The notes under the pieces were generated by a model. That model searched no databases. It was not told where the DNA came from and saw only the letters and a list, made by a program, of their open reading frames with translations. Source: Tubulanus polymorphus (lineage: Eukaryota; Nemertea; Palaeonemertea; Tubulaniformes; Tubulanidae). Taken from it: a stretch of 64,000 bases of DNA. How positions within the stretch are numbered: the first letter of the stretch is position 1; each line of letters opens with the position of its first letter. Shown here in pieces: positions 1 to 12,070 of the stretch. Location: assembly GCF_964204645.1 (NCBI RefSeq), contig NC_134034.1, positions 4,312,072-4,376,071 of the forward strand, given 5' to 3'. Position numbers and translations under genes: made by a program.

Positions 1-581
1 ATACGACCGCCAGATTCGATTAAGCGCGCTAGCATTGACAATAATCTCAAGACGTTTCTGGCTGAGTAACTCGCTTATCGAGCCCGTGATCCGTCAAATG
101 TCAACTATTTCAAAAGATCACACATCTGTCCGTATCTGTATCTGGATACGATACGCCGACAGTGACCAATTACGGCGTGTTAGTCGCCTGTCGAGAGATG
201 GATGTTGTTTATTGTTACAGCGAAGTCTCGCTCGGAAGGCGTCCACTGGTGGTAAAACAAAGGTGTCGTCTTAAGTCGATAAATATCTCATTGAAGAACG
301 GATGCTGATTCCTTTAAATCTATTTTCGCTGGTTGAACTAAGTAGCTGATTCTACTCACAGTGGCAGTTTTTTGGGTAGATACGGACAACACTGTTGATA
401 TGAGAGAATGAAAAGAAAACAAGTCCCACAATCACGAAATCGTTTTTTTCAAAATATCGTTTCTTCCGAAGCTAATACATACGAATCCAATTTTTCGGTT
501 TTCAACTAAAAGCTATTTTCGACGAGGAATCAACTAAAAACCATTATCTATTAGAGGAATAAATAATCATCAATTCATAGA
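1..581. other. No recognised feature
   Basis: I see no convincing exon, RNA gene or repeat here. The one open frame near the start (35-274) has no recognisable domain and no strong splice context. Confidence 0.5.
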
Positions 582-782
582 GAATCCCACACTAATAAAA
601 CGAAAGATTAAGTCGGAAAAGTTTTTTTCTTTCAGCTATTGATTTATTCATCCGACGTTACGATTATATCCTAATAGTCATCATCAGGACTGATATAGTC
701 GAAAAGTCGGATGAATAAATTTAAAGCAGAAAGAATGAAAAACTTTGCGGACTTTATCTTCCGTTTTATGAGTGTGGAATTC
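582..782 (-). mobile_element. Palindromic element with hammerhead-like core (copy 1)
   Basis: The left half (GAATCCCACACTAATAAAAC from about 582, then ATTTATTCATCCGAC) is the reverse complement, with mismatches, of the right half (GTCGGATGAATAAAT, then GTTTTATGAGTGTGGAATTC). The whole can fold into one long hairpin. Read on the minus strand, the apex holds CTGATGA (687-681), a stem II of the GACTAT type and then GTAAC (661-657), a decayed GAAAC. It shares its outer 'ATCCCACA' end and the 'TCCTAATAGTCATC' phrase with copies near 17.5 and 17.9 kb. No protein is encoded. Identity as a Penelope-related or foldback element is inferred. Confidence 0.6.
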
Positions 783-2824
783 GGTATATCGCCACACGTT
801 AACACGTTATAGTGTTTCATCAACTGGTTTATCAATAATTATCAATAATTTGATTCCTTGAATGGTATATTGTTGAAAAAATTATTATCATTTATGTTAT
901 TTGTCAAGGCGTCAATAAACTTTCAAATCAAAATTTCTTGTTTAACCCAAAGTTGTACAACTTAAGATGCCGGAGGGTGATAGAGGCTACGTATAGCTAG
1001 AACTATTCACCGAAGCATTCCATCAATCGCCTGTTAGAAGACGGCGTAAGAATTTTATTTCGTTTTCCTTGGATACAATGACGCATTCAAAGACGTACGT
1101 GCAATAATAACAATAATAGTAATGAAAAAAAGCTAATTCAACCCTCCGAGTAAAAACCCAGTCGTAAACCAGAGTTTCTGCCGTCGCTCAGCGAGAAGAG
1201 TAAATATTATCATTTCAGTCAGACGCGAGGCTTAACGGTACAGACATTAATCGCACTCGGAACAGCCATCCACTTTACTGGCATTTTATCATTACGTTTG
1301 GTGGATTCGAGTCAAGTTTTGGAGCGATTCTCGCGATGAAATGGCTGCTGCATTTGATTACTCGAACGCGTATGATAACGCCTGTTCAGACGATTATCGA
1401 CGTTACTAGATCGGTGTTAGAAATTACTCAATCTCTCTAAAATCTGAAAATTCGGCATCCCCCGTTATTGTTCGGGAATTTCTATCCTTTGGACTTAATC
1501 TTCGTAAAATTCCGGACTATATCGTAAATTTCCGTAATATCGCGCGTGATAATCTGGAGCATCTCGTGACGTTTGGGTGGTCCCCCGCATCTCGGATCAT
1601 ACCGTATCTTTCTCGGACATCTCGCGTAGATTTCTAGAAAAACTGGCAACGTTTTTTTTCTCGTGTTTCAAAGTCGTGCGCGGGATAATATATCCGACGC
1701 TGCCGATATTTCGTAACTATTCTCGGAACTTCCAAATTGCATCTTAGTAACGCGGATTAAGGTGATTCGATTAGCGACAGATGTGTGACGCGTTGATCTT
1801 CCTAGCTTGCGTCACCGGGTATTAAACCTTAATATACGTATACACGGCATTAATCAGTCTGGACCAGGAGATATATATATATATGATCGCGCATTGAAAG
1901 AATACCAGTAAATAAAGTCGTTGTGTAATAAATTGTTTATTTCCTTCCACAGCGCATCGGATATCCCAACATGTTGGTCCAATAGAGTGCAAGGAGCAGT
2001 AGTTGTTTTTTACGAACAGGAGTATATGTTATAATGTACATGCTTCATTATGGAATTTGTCGGAGGTGGAGCGTTAACGCGTTAATGACCCACATCTCTC
2101 CTCACCCTGTCACGAAATGAGCTTCATAAGTACATTTTGTTTGAGTTGAAAATGACCTATATTTCAAAGGGCCTCGAGTGTCAGCACTTAAACTGTTTTC
2201 TCGTTGGATACCTGTCCGTCTAGTGTCACTTGTCTTTGGATATATTGAAATCTTCGTTTAGTCGTAGACGGCAGTGCTAGTACCATAGTTGTGTTTTGTC
2301 TGATCCAATTCAAAAGCGTGCTATAGACGCGTGTCTAATGCTGTGATATTAAGAAAAAAAGGTAAGGCGCAACTTCATATTTCACTTGAATCAATTGACT
2401 ATTCATCATGATTTGGTTAGCATACCCAATCGTATCTAATGGATGGCAATCATTTTCATTTTTATCTTATGTAAATTTCGTGTGTTCGTTCCATCGATGG
2501 ACCATGCAGAAGTGAAATTGCGCCAAAGAAATTCATAGATCATGAAAGGCGAAGTACTAGTGCCAATGTTTTGATGAGAAATGTTGAAACCTTGGAAGTA
2601 ATGATGAGCAGACTGCAGAGGTGGATCTAGGGTCTTATTTAGGGAGAGTTGCACCCCCAGAAATACGGCATATCATAAAAGGACACCCCGAAAGAAAGCT
2701 TATCGGAAAACATTAACAGTTCTTTTTTAAATACGGCGAGAAGCTTTTTTGGCATCAATCTAGTATTTTTCGTTATCCCGTAAAATTTAAAGGCAACTTG
2801 ACATTTTTAGGAGGGGGTGCGCAA
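783..2824. other. Non-genic, AT tract only
   Basis: I found no supported exon or RNA gene. There is a short AT dinucleotide run near 1870-1884. A phrase near 2623-2660 ('gtggatctagggtctt...gcacccccag') also occurs in diverged form near 7877-7920 and may be a worn repeat. Confidence 0.45.
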
Positions 2825-3050
2825 ACTGGTCAGGTGGACCATTTCTATTGGTCTACTGGTAAGCACGCTCGCTTACTACGTACGAGATCCGGGTTCGGTC
2901 CCCAGGCCGGGAATTTCACGAGATTCCGCTGTCGCTTCATTATCGAGATATTGGCCGGGGACGCACAGCGATCTCTCATCTTGGTGAATATCTTGTGAAT
3001 ATCTAAAAACAACATCGTATGATTTATACTGATAATATAAATTACCAAGA
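2825..3050 (+). mobile_element. tRNA-derived SINE, sense copy
   Basis: An A-box-like TTGGTCTACTGGTAAG (about 2848) and a B-box GGGTTCGGTCCCC (about 2890) are spaced as in a tRNA-derived pol III promoter. The head matches the antisense SINE heads at 9.47 kb and 22.66 kb (shared GCACGCT.GCTT.CT.CGTACGA). A true tRNA gene is unlikely, because the acceptor and anticodon arms do not pair and the sequence recurs. The tail boundary is approximate. Confidence 0.6.
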
Positions 3051-3900
3051 AGCTGGGTACTTTTAAGAATTACGACATCAAGCTGTATACCAAGGTACGA
3101 TCCCCGATAAGCGCACGTAATTTGGCTGTCACGCCTTGATCGTTAAGGTAAAGTTAATTGTGCCTTTATCAATTACAGCTACGCCCCCTGCACAAATAAC
3201 TGCCGCCCCTTCCGAACGCTGGTTTTGGAAATAGATAATCCGTATTGCATCTTGAAACTCGTAAAAAATTATCCTCCGATATACCACCGTACTCTCCATA
3301 ATACAAATCAGTAATCGCCCATACGGCCTTTAAAACAGGAACCGAGTTGCCGAAATCTCAACGTTATTTTTTCCATAACAAAACTAATCCGGCTATTGAA
3401 GCAACGGCTTCTACTTACTACGTCATTGCATATCATCGCGTACCCGGTAGGCCTGTTCCATTAACACAAACAAGTATTCGGAATCTCCGGAGGTCTATAG
3501 AACACGTCTTAAAGAGGGTAAATCTTCCCTGGGAGAGGTGAAAAAAATCGTAGACATTTGCATCCTTATCTTCTTCAATTCAAATATACGCATGATTGAA
3601 ACTGCACATTTCTCGTTAACGCTGACAAGGAAAAAAGAAACGAGACATGCGTAATGAATACTCCTCGGCCAATGAGTGACAATCATGTGGGGAATGCAAA
3701 ATCAGAGTACATATATTCCTGTCACTAAGTTTCATCCCTCGAGTAGGTTACAATATGACGGCCGTCTTGAATAAAATATATGCGTGAAAACTCCAGGGTC
3801 CATCTTCCTGCTGCCTTTAACACAGATACCGAGTCATCCGCTGCAAATCAGTAAAAACCTATAGATTATAGAGCAAGAACGAGGCTCATAATATCTATTT
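3051..3900. other. No recognised feature
   Basis: I see no exon with a matching splice context and no clear repeat. The open frame at 3347-3541 shows no family resemblance. Confidence 0.4.
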
Positions 3901-4580
3901 TAAAGAGGAATTTAGTTGCTGCAGCCATCTTGGATGACCTACATATGTCAAAATCAATAGGGTCCTATCCAACTCCCATCATTAAACCTCATATCAAGTA
4001 ATGAAGAAAACTAATCCTAAACTCTACACCTAACAGCGGTAACAAGCAGCAAATTGGCTATTTTAGACACCGATATATCTGTGGCAGCCATCTTGGATGG
4101 CCTACATACACCAAAAATATTACATCATGTCTTCAGTACCATATCGCAGGATGTTACTTGTCCCCAGGGAGAGATGACTGATACACGGAATAAAGTTATA
4201 GGCTGGAAGTAATACAAACTTTGGTGCGCATCTGAACTGACTCTGGTTAGAATACCTGCGCTATATAAATGTCAATTATTTCAATTATTATTAGTATCAT
4301 CATTGGAAATCAGTGCAAAACTGCAGACTGTAGAACAGGAAAAAGCTCCAAAATGGCTATTTCACAAACCAAAATGACTGCAGAAGTCATCTTGGAAGAC
4401 AGACCTATATGTCGAAAGAATAGGGCTCCTTCATTATACAACTACACAGATGAAGTAATAAAAAAATGGTCTGAAATTGCAGACTGTATCTAGCGGGAAA
4501 AAGTTCTCGTACAAACCAAAATGACTGTGGCGGCCATCTTGGTTAACCTACATGAGTTGAAAACAGTAGCATTCATCCAC
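3901..4580 (+). repeat. Degenerate tandem array, about 150-163 bp period
   Basis: A motif like GCGGCCATCTTGG followed by 'atgacctacatatgtc' recurs at about 3921, 4083, 4378 and 4527. It is preceded by 'accaaaatgactg' in the later units and by 'ggctatttt' in several. The spacings (162, 295, 149) fit four or five worn units of about 150 bp, one of them largely eroded near 4230. The unit near 4258 also contains 'gcgctatataaatgtcaatt', which recurs near 16548. Confidence 0.55.
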
Positions 4581-6239
4581 ATAAGCATCTACAACAAATG
4601 TACCAAGTCATAAGAAAGTCAATCCTAATCTGGAAGTGGACACGATATCTGCACGCCCATCAGGACATACCGACGGATACAGGCAATGGCAATACTCCTC
4701 GCGCGTCCAACGGTCGAGCGGTTCAACCGATGTGTGTACGGTACAACATGTACACAGAAAGAGACAACAGGACCCAATTCCGCAGTTGTGAGTTGAGATT
4801 TGACGCAAGATTCACTCATTGAAATGAATTTTTGAAATGAATATTTCTAACTCGGAGTCAACTCTAACTCAGAACAGAACTGGATCCAGTACTAGCCAGT
4901 ACTCCACGTGTTGAGGTCCTTTCAACACAAATCTGTACCCTGCAGCGATCAGCTGCCACAGCATGTCTTCCCGTCGTTTACCTGCTGGAGATATATCAAA
5001 ACTTTCGAAAATGTGATTGCAATTTATTCCAATTAATTATTTATTTTGCATATTAATAGTGAATCGTAATTAGAACCTGAGCAGACATCAAACAACCATT
5101 CAGCACCTGGCGCCCAGACCTGGCATGTGCCGTTTACCTAATTATAAATCGCGTATATAAATCGTTTTCAGACAGAACTAATCATATTTTATGGCCATTT
5201 AAAGTGTATGCGTTCATTATGCGCCGGAATTTAATGCTTTTTACGTTAACATTAAGGAGATATAAGGCCACGAAAAAATACCCTTGTTTCTCATCAGCCC
5301 TTCTTCGGAAAAGTAGGTTCTTATTTTTACCTTCCTCAGAAAATGATATGAGAAACAATAGAAACCTTTTCCCCAGTTCCAAACGTGACAAGGGTGACTA
5401 TTTTCATTTTCCAAATGGGGAAAGTAGGCGTCAACGACCTCTAAGCACTCCCTTACCGAGGTACTCACTTGCCACAGTAAGAATTTGGTAGCGATAGTGT
5501 AGAAAAACATAAACATGTGTGATTAGGTTGTTCATCGGGAAGTGTGCGGGAGTTTTTTAAAAAAGAAACGAAAACTGATTTCTGCATGCTTCATGCCCGT
5601 TATTCGATGTTTTTGACTGTGTTCTAATAGTCATCTGCGGGATGGCCTGGTAACACTTTCCAGTCCATCAGCGATTCCTTGCGACAGTTAGCCCTTGCGA
5701 CTTTCAGCGACAGTCGAAATGGACAGGCACGTGCCGAGCTTTTTCTTGAGGGGCAGTTCTATTTCAAGAAAAAGGGCACTTATTCACCGTTAAAATGGAA
5801 AAAGGGGCACTTATAGACTTTTTCATTTTCTTTGAAAAATAAAGATGATTATAATTATATTATTATTATCATTATTATAGACCGATGAAGGATAGGCACC
5901 GGCACTTTCAGCTCAATCAATCCTGTGCCTCTCTAGGGTAATAGATACTTAATAGACTGTTTTCTAAATAACGCACACTACGTGTGACGAAAATGGGCCC
6001 CAAAAGACGAAACGCGTGATTAGAATTTAATAATATATAGTTGAATTCGCGTTTTAAGGTGGACAGAGATACAGTGTTTCCCGTTAATTAGCTTTTTACT
6101 AAAAATACTTGATTGATGTAAAAGGGTTCGAACTCGCAACGTTAAAAGATTAAATACAGTATCACTAACAATCCCTGTTTTAAGATGAACATATTTATGA
6201 ACACAAGTAACTTTATCTGTACTTCGATTTCCGATCTCA
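4581..6239. other. No recognised gene
   Basis: I see nothing I can support as coding. The open frames around 5204-5516 overlap on both strands without domain or splice evidence. Short ATT/ATC runs (about 5852-5880) and a repeated 'agggcacttat' phrase (about 5776 and 5812) are low-complexity features. Confidence 0.4.
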
Positions 6240-6345
6240 ATATCAACCCCCCCCCCCTGTTTCGCTCCCGACAGGTATGGTGGGTTTGCAAGGGTCACAA
6301 AATAAATAAAAAATCAAACGAAATTTACCAACCAAATTAATAACA
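6240..6345 (-). mobile_element. SINE body fragment
   Basis: After a C10 run, 'ctgtttcgctcccgacaggt' and 'atggtgggtttgcaagggtc' match the SINE body at 9590-9640, with the same downstream 'aatcaaacgaaat'. The tRNA-like head is not clear here. An upstream 'aacaatccctgttttaagat' near 6168 matches the tail of other copies. Confidence 0.5.
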
Positions 6346-6475
6346 GAAACCTCGTGCGAAAAAATAGTAATGTTAAAGCTGAAAAGATGTATGTTTTGAT
6401 TGTGTTGTGATGATTTTTTTATCTCCTTCGAGACTATTTTGAGGAAACTGAAATGAGGGGCGCCCCTCAAAAGAG

Positions 6476-6573
6476 TGTTGAAAATCGTTGTTTTGGCACT
6501 AAAACGAGGAGCGTCCAACGAAAAAGTGTAAAATCGCTGTTTTGGCACTAAAACGAGGGGCGATCTCTATTTC
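6476..6573 (+). repeat. 49-bp tandem duplication
   Basis: 'ttttggcactaaaacgagg' occurs at 6491 and again at 6540, each preceded by 'aaaatcg.tg', giving two units of 49 bp with a few differences. It is not coding in any supported frame. Confidence 0.65.
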
Positions 6574-7004
6574 AAGATAACAAAATGAACATAATGAGAT
6601 GAAATTGACTTCCACCCATCTTCAAATTGTATTTGAAAATCGGAATGAAATAATAACAGTTGCTTGGGCCTGTATCGAGGGCGTTCGCCCGACGATTCCT
6701 CGTTGTAATTGAACTTACGTCTGCTGAGCGCCCGGATGTGACTCCGACAACCTTCATTTTGATGTATCCTCGGCTTTTTCCGCTACGGCGCAACGGGTCA
6801 CTCCGATTACACCCTCGAGGACCATTACTAATCCGGTGATGGATTAACCGGTACGGTACTCTCAGTCACGTTACATACACTGTAAACGAAAATCGCCGCT
6901 TGAGAAATTTAAAGTTTTGACTTTTCGGATTGTAGTTTGTGTATTCCTGTGGCGTGCTACCGAGTGTAATCGATGTGCTACCGGCAACAGCCGCAAGATG
7001 GCAC

Positions 7005-7140
7005 AGCTAACATCCCCTGTTTGGCTCTCGTTAGGTGTGGTGGGCCTGTAAGGGATACTCAATCGAAAAGAAAATCGAACGAAATTTACCAACCAAATAA
7101 ATAACAGGGTTAATCCCTATTTTAAGATCAATATTAAAGG
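7005..7140 (-). mobile_element. SINE body fragment
   Basis: 'cccctgtttggctctcgtta' then 'ggtgtggtgggcctgtaagg' and 'aacgaaatttaccaaccaaa' match the copies at 6.25 and 9.59 kb. It ends with 'ttaatccctattttaagatc', the same tail as the 9.7 kb copy. It lacks a clear tRNA head and is probably truncated. Confidence 0.55.
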
Positions 7141-7791
7141 GTCAAGATTTTACAAAATTAAGAAAAGGCTTGGTTGTATATAGATCCCTCCAATAATACG
7201 TAAGTGTTTTGAATAGTGCATGAATGTATCGTCAATAACTTATATTTCACCAAAACAAATTTATGCTTGCTGTTGATGGTAAATATTGTGTATTTCATAG
7301 TCCCCCTCCGTGTTCCATAGACATGGTTGGAGTGTACGTTAGATAAAATCCTAATTCTAGTCTTATCCTTTACGTATGGGTTTACTTTACTTTCGATCTG
7401 ATTCCCGGACATCCGACACCCCGCATGTTACAAATCAGACGGGCCTTCAAATAAATTTCGTAATTTATTAAAAACTGGCAGGAATTGGCCGATTAGAATC
7501 AAGCTCGTGTATTTCACGCTTTAATTAAAGTATGATCTTCGCGCGATATTGTGGCAATCGAAGATTAAAGCGGGCCGCACACTACCGTCAAAGCCGTCGC
7601 AACCAGTAAGCCGCGGCAATTTATCAGCAACATTGACGCCGAAAACTTTTCCCGCACACTAGCAACAACGACGCAGCTTCAAGTGCTGCCTCTGCCACTT
7701 TTGCGGCGCGGTGTATCGTTAGTTACTAGTATTTCACTATGTTAGACAGGTGCTGTCATTTTTCAAGAGAGATACTTACTAATTACATCAG
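7141..7791. other. No recognised feature
   Basis: I see no exon or RNA gene. The stretch 7560-7700 is relatively GC-rich ('cgcacacta' occurs twice, near 7567 and 7652) but gives no continuous frame. Confidence 0.4.
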
Positions 7792-7853
7792 TACACCGCA
7801 GTGCGGTGTACTAGCAAAATCTATCACTGATTTATACACCGCACTGCGGTGTA
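7792..7853. repeat. Pair of 19-bp palindromes
   Basis: TACACCGCAGTGCGGTGTA at 7792-7810 and TACACCGCACTGCGGTGTA at 7835-7853 are each self-complementary apart from the central base, and are reverse complements of each other, 43 bp apart. They could form two small hairpins or one larger one. Confidence 0.8.
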
Positions 7854-7934
7854 GACGCACTGAAAGGGTTAATGCAGGGGCCGATCTAGGATCTGCTTCA
7901 GGGAGGGGTACTCCCCCCCCCAAAAAAAAAAAAA

Positions 7935-8023
7935 TTATTAATAAACCATACACAATTAAAAGGGCACCAGATCATGATTTCGATGATCTGGTGCCCTTTT
8001 AATTATATATGGTTTATTAATAA
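7935..8023. repeat. Near-perfect 41-bp-arm hairpin
   Basis: The arm 7935-7975 (starts TTATTAATAAACCATA, contains AAAAGGGCACCAGATCAT) is almost exactly reverse-complementary to 7983-8023 (ATGATCTGGTGCCCTTTT onward). Only about two bases mismatch and the loop is 7 nt. C and A homopolymers run just before it (7912-7934). It could be a short foldback/MITE; a small-RNA precursor cannot be excluded. Confidence 0.8.
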
Positions 8024-9461
8024 TATTAAGAACATGCTTATAAATTCAATATGATTTTCTCTTAGAATTTCTGGGTAACTTAATATTTAATTGGGTGCGC
8101 ACCCCTGCACCCTCCCCTTCACCCCTGAAATGTTATATAAATTAATAGAATGGAATGCCGATGACTCAGTTACACAGTCTCTGTTCTGAGTTTAGATTTG
8201 ACTCGGAGTTAAAACTACATCGAAAAACGAACCGATGTCGATTCAGATAGTTAGCCCTGACTGCCGACATTCGGGATGCGAGTTTGTTCATCGCTATGAT
8301 AAAGAAGTGTCCAGGTTCTAAACGCCTTGTTATCCGAAAATGGGCGACAATTAACTAAACGAATTATTAACGATAGGCGAGGCGCTTGTTAGGATGTTGA
8401 ACACTTAATTTCAGATGTGTGTCTTAAATTGCGACGTTACCGTCAATTTTCGTAATCGTACGTAATTTCGTGACACCGTGATCGGACTGTATTTATTTCG
8501 CACTGATTAACGTTTCATTCCGGGTGTGGTTCGTGTTGTTATTGCGAGTTATCCGGTTGTATCTGGTCACGCCGTTTGTCACCCGATCGAATTACAACCC
8601 GTACTAAGTCGTCCGAAATTTCATATTCGCTCGACATTACGAATTACGTAATTCGCTTATTGAATTCCACGCCGAAGTACACGGCATAGCCTTTAGAAAT
8701 AAAACAGCCCCTTCCACAACTCTCGATATCTACCCAATCTTCGATATCTACGTCTTCGATATCTACCCGATGACTCGGGTAGAATTTTACCAATCCCAAC
8801 TTAACCGAGTAAGAGTCTTTGAATGTATTTGTCCAATGCTTTGGAACAAATTGCCTAGATCTCCGTGAGAAAGTGCACCCGTTAATATCTTTAAACGTAA
8901 TCCTTATACATACCTGTTTAGCCAAACCTACTCCTAAAACCTACTTTGAATTGTTTTATTATGCATGTATATACGTACATTCAAACCCGATATACCGCCC
9001 TCATCGGTGCAGTGCGATTTTGGCGGTAAACAGATGTATTTGTATTGAGATGTACATTGAGAAAACCTGGTGGTAGGCGGGGATGGCGAAGGGAGTGCAG
9101 TAAATCGGGGGTTGACTGTAGTTGGTAATTTTAACAATGTCTTTGTATAGGTACTGTGTTTTATATTGTGAAGCACAGCAATTATAGATTTGCGCAATAT
9201 ATGAAAATAATGCAGTTCATAGACTCTACCTCAGTACGTATTTTGTCCCAACCCGGGGTGGGGGAGGGCGGGGCGTGCTGGATGCTCTGGCTGGTGGCAG
9301 TTGGAAAATCTTTTACCGGATTAGTTGCAGAGTCTACCGTATTTCACAAACTCTGACGTCTTTTCATACATACACTCACTCGAATCAGAAAATTAACAGT
9401 TGCTTTCATTCTGAAAGCTCTGAAAGCACCCGGTGTCACTAATAAAAAGTTGCGGTGGAAT
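8024..9461. other. No recognised gene; small minisatellite
   Basis: 'tcgatatctac' recurs three times at 8724-8765 with spacings of 15-18 bp. This makes an apparent DIED repeat in a minus-strand open frame (8644-8925) that I do not accept as a gene. A G-rich run lies near 9256-9272. Confidence 0.4.
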
Positions 9462-9705
9462 AACGCGCACTCACCGGGATCGAACCCGGGTGTCGTACGC
9501 AGAAAGCAAGCGTGCGAACCAGCGGACCAATCGAACTAGTCCAAGGCCAGTGGTTAAACACCATTTCCCGTATGCGTAACAGCGGAACCCCCTGTTTCGC
9601 CCCCGGCAGGTGTGGTGGGTTTGTAAGGGACACCCAATAAAAAAATGAACAAGCAATCAAACGAAATACCAAGCAGATAGACAATCCCTATATTAAGATC
9701 GAGAA
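9462..9705 (-). mobile_element. tRNA-derived SINE, antisense copy
   Basis: On the minus strand a B box GGGTTCGATCCC (about 9488-9477) follows an A-box-like TTGGTCCGCTGGTT (about 9530). The plus strand continues with 'ctgtttcgcccccggcaggt' and 'gtggtgggtttgtaaggg', and ends near 'caatccctatattaagatc'. This is the most complete copy of the family (others at 2.8, 6.25, 7.0, 22.65 and 48.8 kb). Confidence 0.65.
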
Positions 9706-11866
9706 AAGAACGGAACTGTAAGATCGGGTAACTCACACAAGCTTATCCGTATGAAAACAAAGTAATGAGTATAACAAAACAAACGATGCGATTATAAGAC
9801 AAATATCCCATCAATTTTCAAAGGTATTTCTACCATTTTACTTAATTTCATTGAATGTTAGCGATGTGAATCGCACTTAGCGTTCAACACGAACGTTGTC
9901 GGGCTCAACTATATTTCTAAACTATAGGGTTCAGCTTGCAAATATCCGATCGCATGTGGAATTGATGAATGATATAAAATCGATGGATGTTTTTTTTTTA
10001 CAATATTCTATCTCCGATCAGATTTCGACGATACACACATGGACGTGCGTCAGATATAGAGTACTCAGTGTATTACTTTTAAGAACAGCTGTAATACGCT
10101 ACGGACCGAATTATTTTTCACAAGAGTTTCGTCATCGCGTTCGCAATGCGCATGCTCTACGCTGCGTTTTGTTCGTAAACACGATTCACGTTTGATACCG
10201 ATGATAATAATGATAGTAATATTTATCTTCGTAAACCAAAATGTGCAATGCATGCGATGTTATATACTGTTATTGATTGTGTATCGACGTTCTGTATCGA
10301 ATTGTAACCTCCCCATTAGTGCTAAACGAACCGATCGAAATGGCTGTTCCGAAGAAATGAAAAGATAACGTTGATCCGGTGGGCGAATAACTAATTGCAT
10401 CATCAGCAGTGAATCTTTGAGGAAACTGTACTGTTCACCTGACAAGAAACCAGATAACTAACTTGAAAGTATATTGAAGGGAGATTAACATATAGGCCGG
10501 ACAGGTTACCTAATGTTATCGACGATCGGATCCTCACTTGCCAGGGTTTGGTAGCCTCCCACCGAAGCTCACGCCCACACAAACCGGGGCGGCAAACCTT
10601 CATTGGTCTACGAGGACACTACGTTCGACTGTGGCAATGGAATATTCCACGTATGGCAAGTGAGGATCCATCAGGTTCGCTAGTGCGCATTCGGACAACA
10701 ACTCCCGGATTTTTTCTCAGGTTAATTTAGAATCTATTCATAATTTTTCATATTCTGCATGTGGTGATAAGTTAAGTTCAACCTATATTTGAACGTTAAG
10801 ATCATCTGAGTTTATCAAGAGGAGTGTTTTTTTTCCAATTTCTGATGAGGGAGGCTAAAAATCTAGATGAAAGTTCATTGAATATGGATTGATCATCTAA
10901 GGAAAATTAACTCGAAAACACAACTCGACGAAATCTTTGACACAGTTCATTCCTTCAGCCGTCCTCGTTTGCCTGGGTTTTTGGGGGATCGGGGGTTTGA
11001 ACGACCCCTTTTTGAAAATTCCCATACGATCGTCGCATAGGGAATTGACCTCGACAATGCGATGGCAGCACTTTACGATCGTCGAAGTGTCGTCACCAGT
11101 CACAATCAACGCCTGTTTATTGCACTTACCCGATTACTGGATATTTACTGTGAGAGATATTGTTTTAAGTTTTACCTAGTAGATTGCGTCAGAATGCATC
11201 TCCAAGAAACAAAAATTCCCGGCCTTCGGCCAGCGTTCCGTACTTCCGCGACTTTTAGTAAAATATTACGTACTCGACCCCCGTAGAAAATTCCTGGTGC
11301 CACCCATGATTGGGCATAACATCGCCCAAGATTTCTTGGGTGGATACGTTCCCTCTCAGCGCCTACCAGTCTATAGCCAAGCAGATGCATTATTTTACCG
11401 GCACGACGTTTGCTCTATAGATACCACGCATCTGATTGGCTAGATATATAGACTGGTGGTAGCTGCGTGGGAACCTGTCCGCCGCAAGAAATCTTAACAA
11501 TGTTATAGACCAATGAACGGTTTGCAGCGAGGGGTTGTGTTTTGGCGTGAGCTCCAGCGGGGCGCAATCAAACCCTGGCAAGCGAGGTTGTTCCTCAGCG
11601 ATTACCTTACTATCAGCGGGCAGATTCATTAAAACGTATCCGGTTTTACAAAACGGAAATCGTTCATTCCCGAGTTTATTAATCTTTTGGGCTATTTTTC
11701 AACAACAAGTACGAGTTGATTAGCCCGTCGTCAATGATTTATATCGTTACGTGGCCTTGTTTCTAGACCACTTCATTATTACTCCAATGTTTGTTGACAG
11801 AAGCCGCCGGGCCATATGCTGTAAAGCGGCAAGTACACGGCGATTAGAGAGAAGGTTCGCAGAGGA
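9706..11866. other. No gene; fragments of an interspersed element
   Basis: Near 10525-10700 the phrases 'gatcctcacttgccag' and, inverted, 'tggcaagtgaggatccatca' with 'ggttcgctagtg' match the inner end of the AATGGGGTACCGGCA element family. 'ccctggcaagcgagg' near 11570 matches the end of the 19.3/41.4 kb repeat. Nothing here is convincingly coding. Confidence 0.4.
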
Positions 11867-12070
11867 GCCGTGTTAACCGGGTGTAGAATTAACGCACCGA
11901 GACGAGTAGTACTTTATAGGTGTAACGAGTTTATTTGACGCTCGAGCTTTCGCTATTAGTGCATAGTAGCTTCGTCAGGTGAATGAGTAATGAAGCTACT
12001 ATATATCCGTAGCAAAAGCTCGTGCGTCGGATCAACTAGCTAAACCTAGAAGTTACCATTCGAGTTGAAT
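11867..12070 (-). mobile_element. Palindromic element with hammerhead-like core (copy 2)
   Basis: 'gacgctcgagctttcgct' (about 11937) is nearly reverse-complementary to 'agcaaaagctcgtgcgtc' (about 12011), and 'gtagcttc' to 'gaagctac', so the centre folds into a hairpin. On the minus strand the core is CTGACGA (11978-11972), a 7-bp stem II with one mismatch, and GAAA (11951-11948). 'AAATAAACTC' follows. The outer part (gtagaat...gagacgag.agtact) matches the copy at 45.5 kb. Confidence 0.65.

Noticed and set aside
2848-2910. Functional tRNA gene
   Set aside because: A- and B-box-like sequences are present, but acceptor, anticodon and D arms do not pair properly and the head recurs at 9.5 and 22.7 kb, so it is a SINE.
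8644-8925. Minus-strand gene with DIED repeats
   Set aside because: The repeat is a small minisatellite ('tcgatatctac'). There is no domain, start context or splice support.
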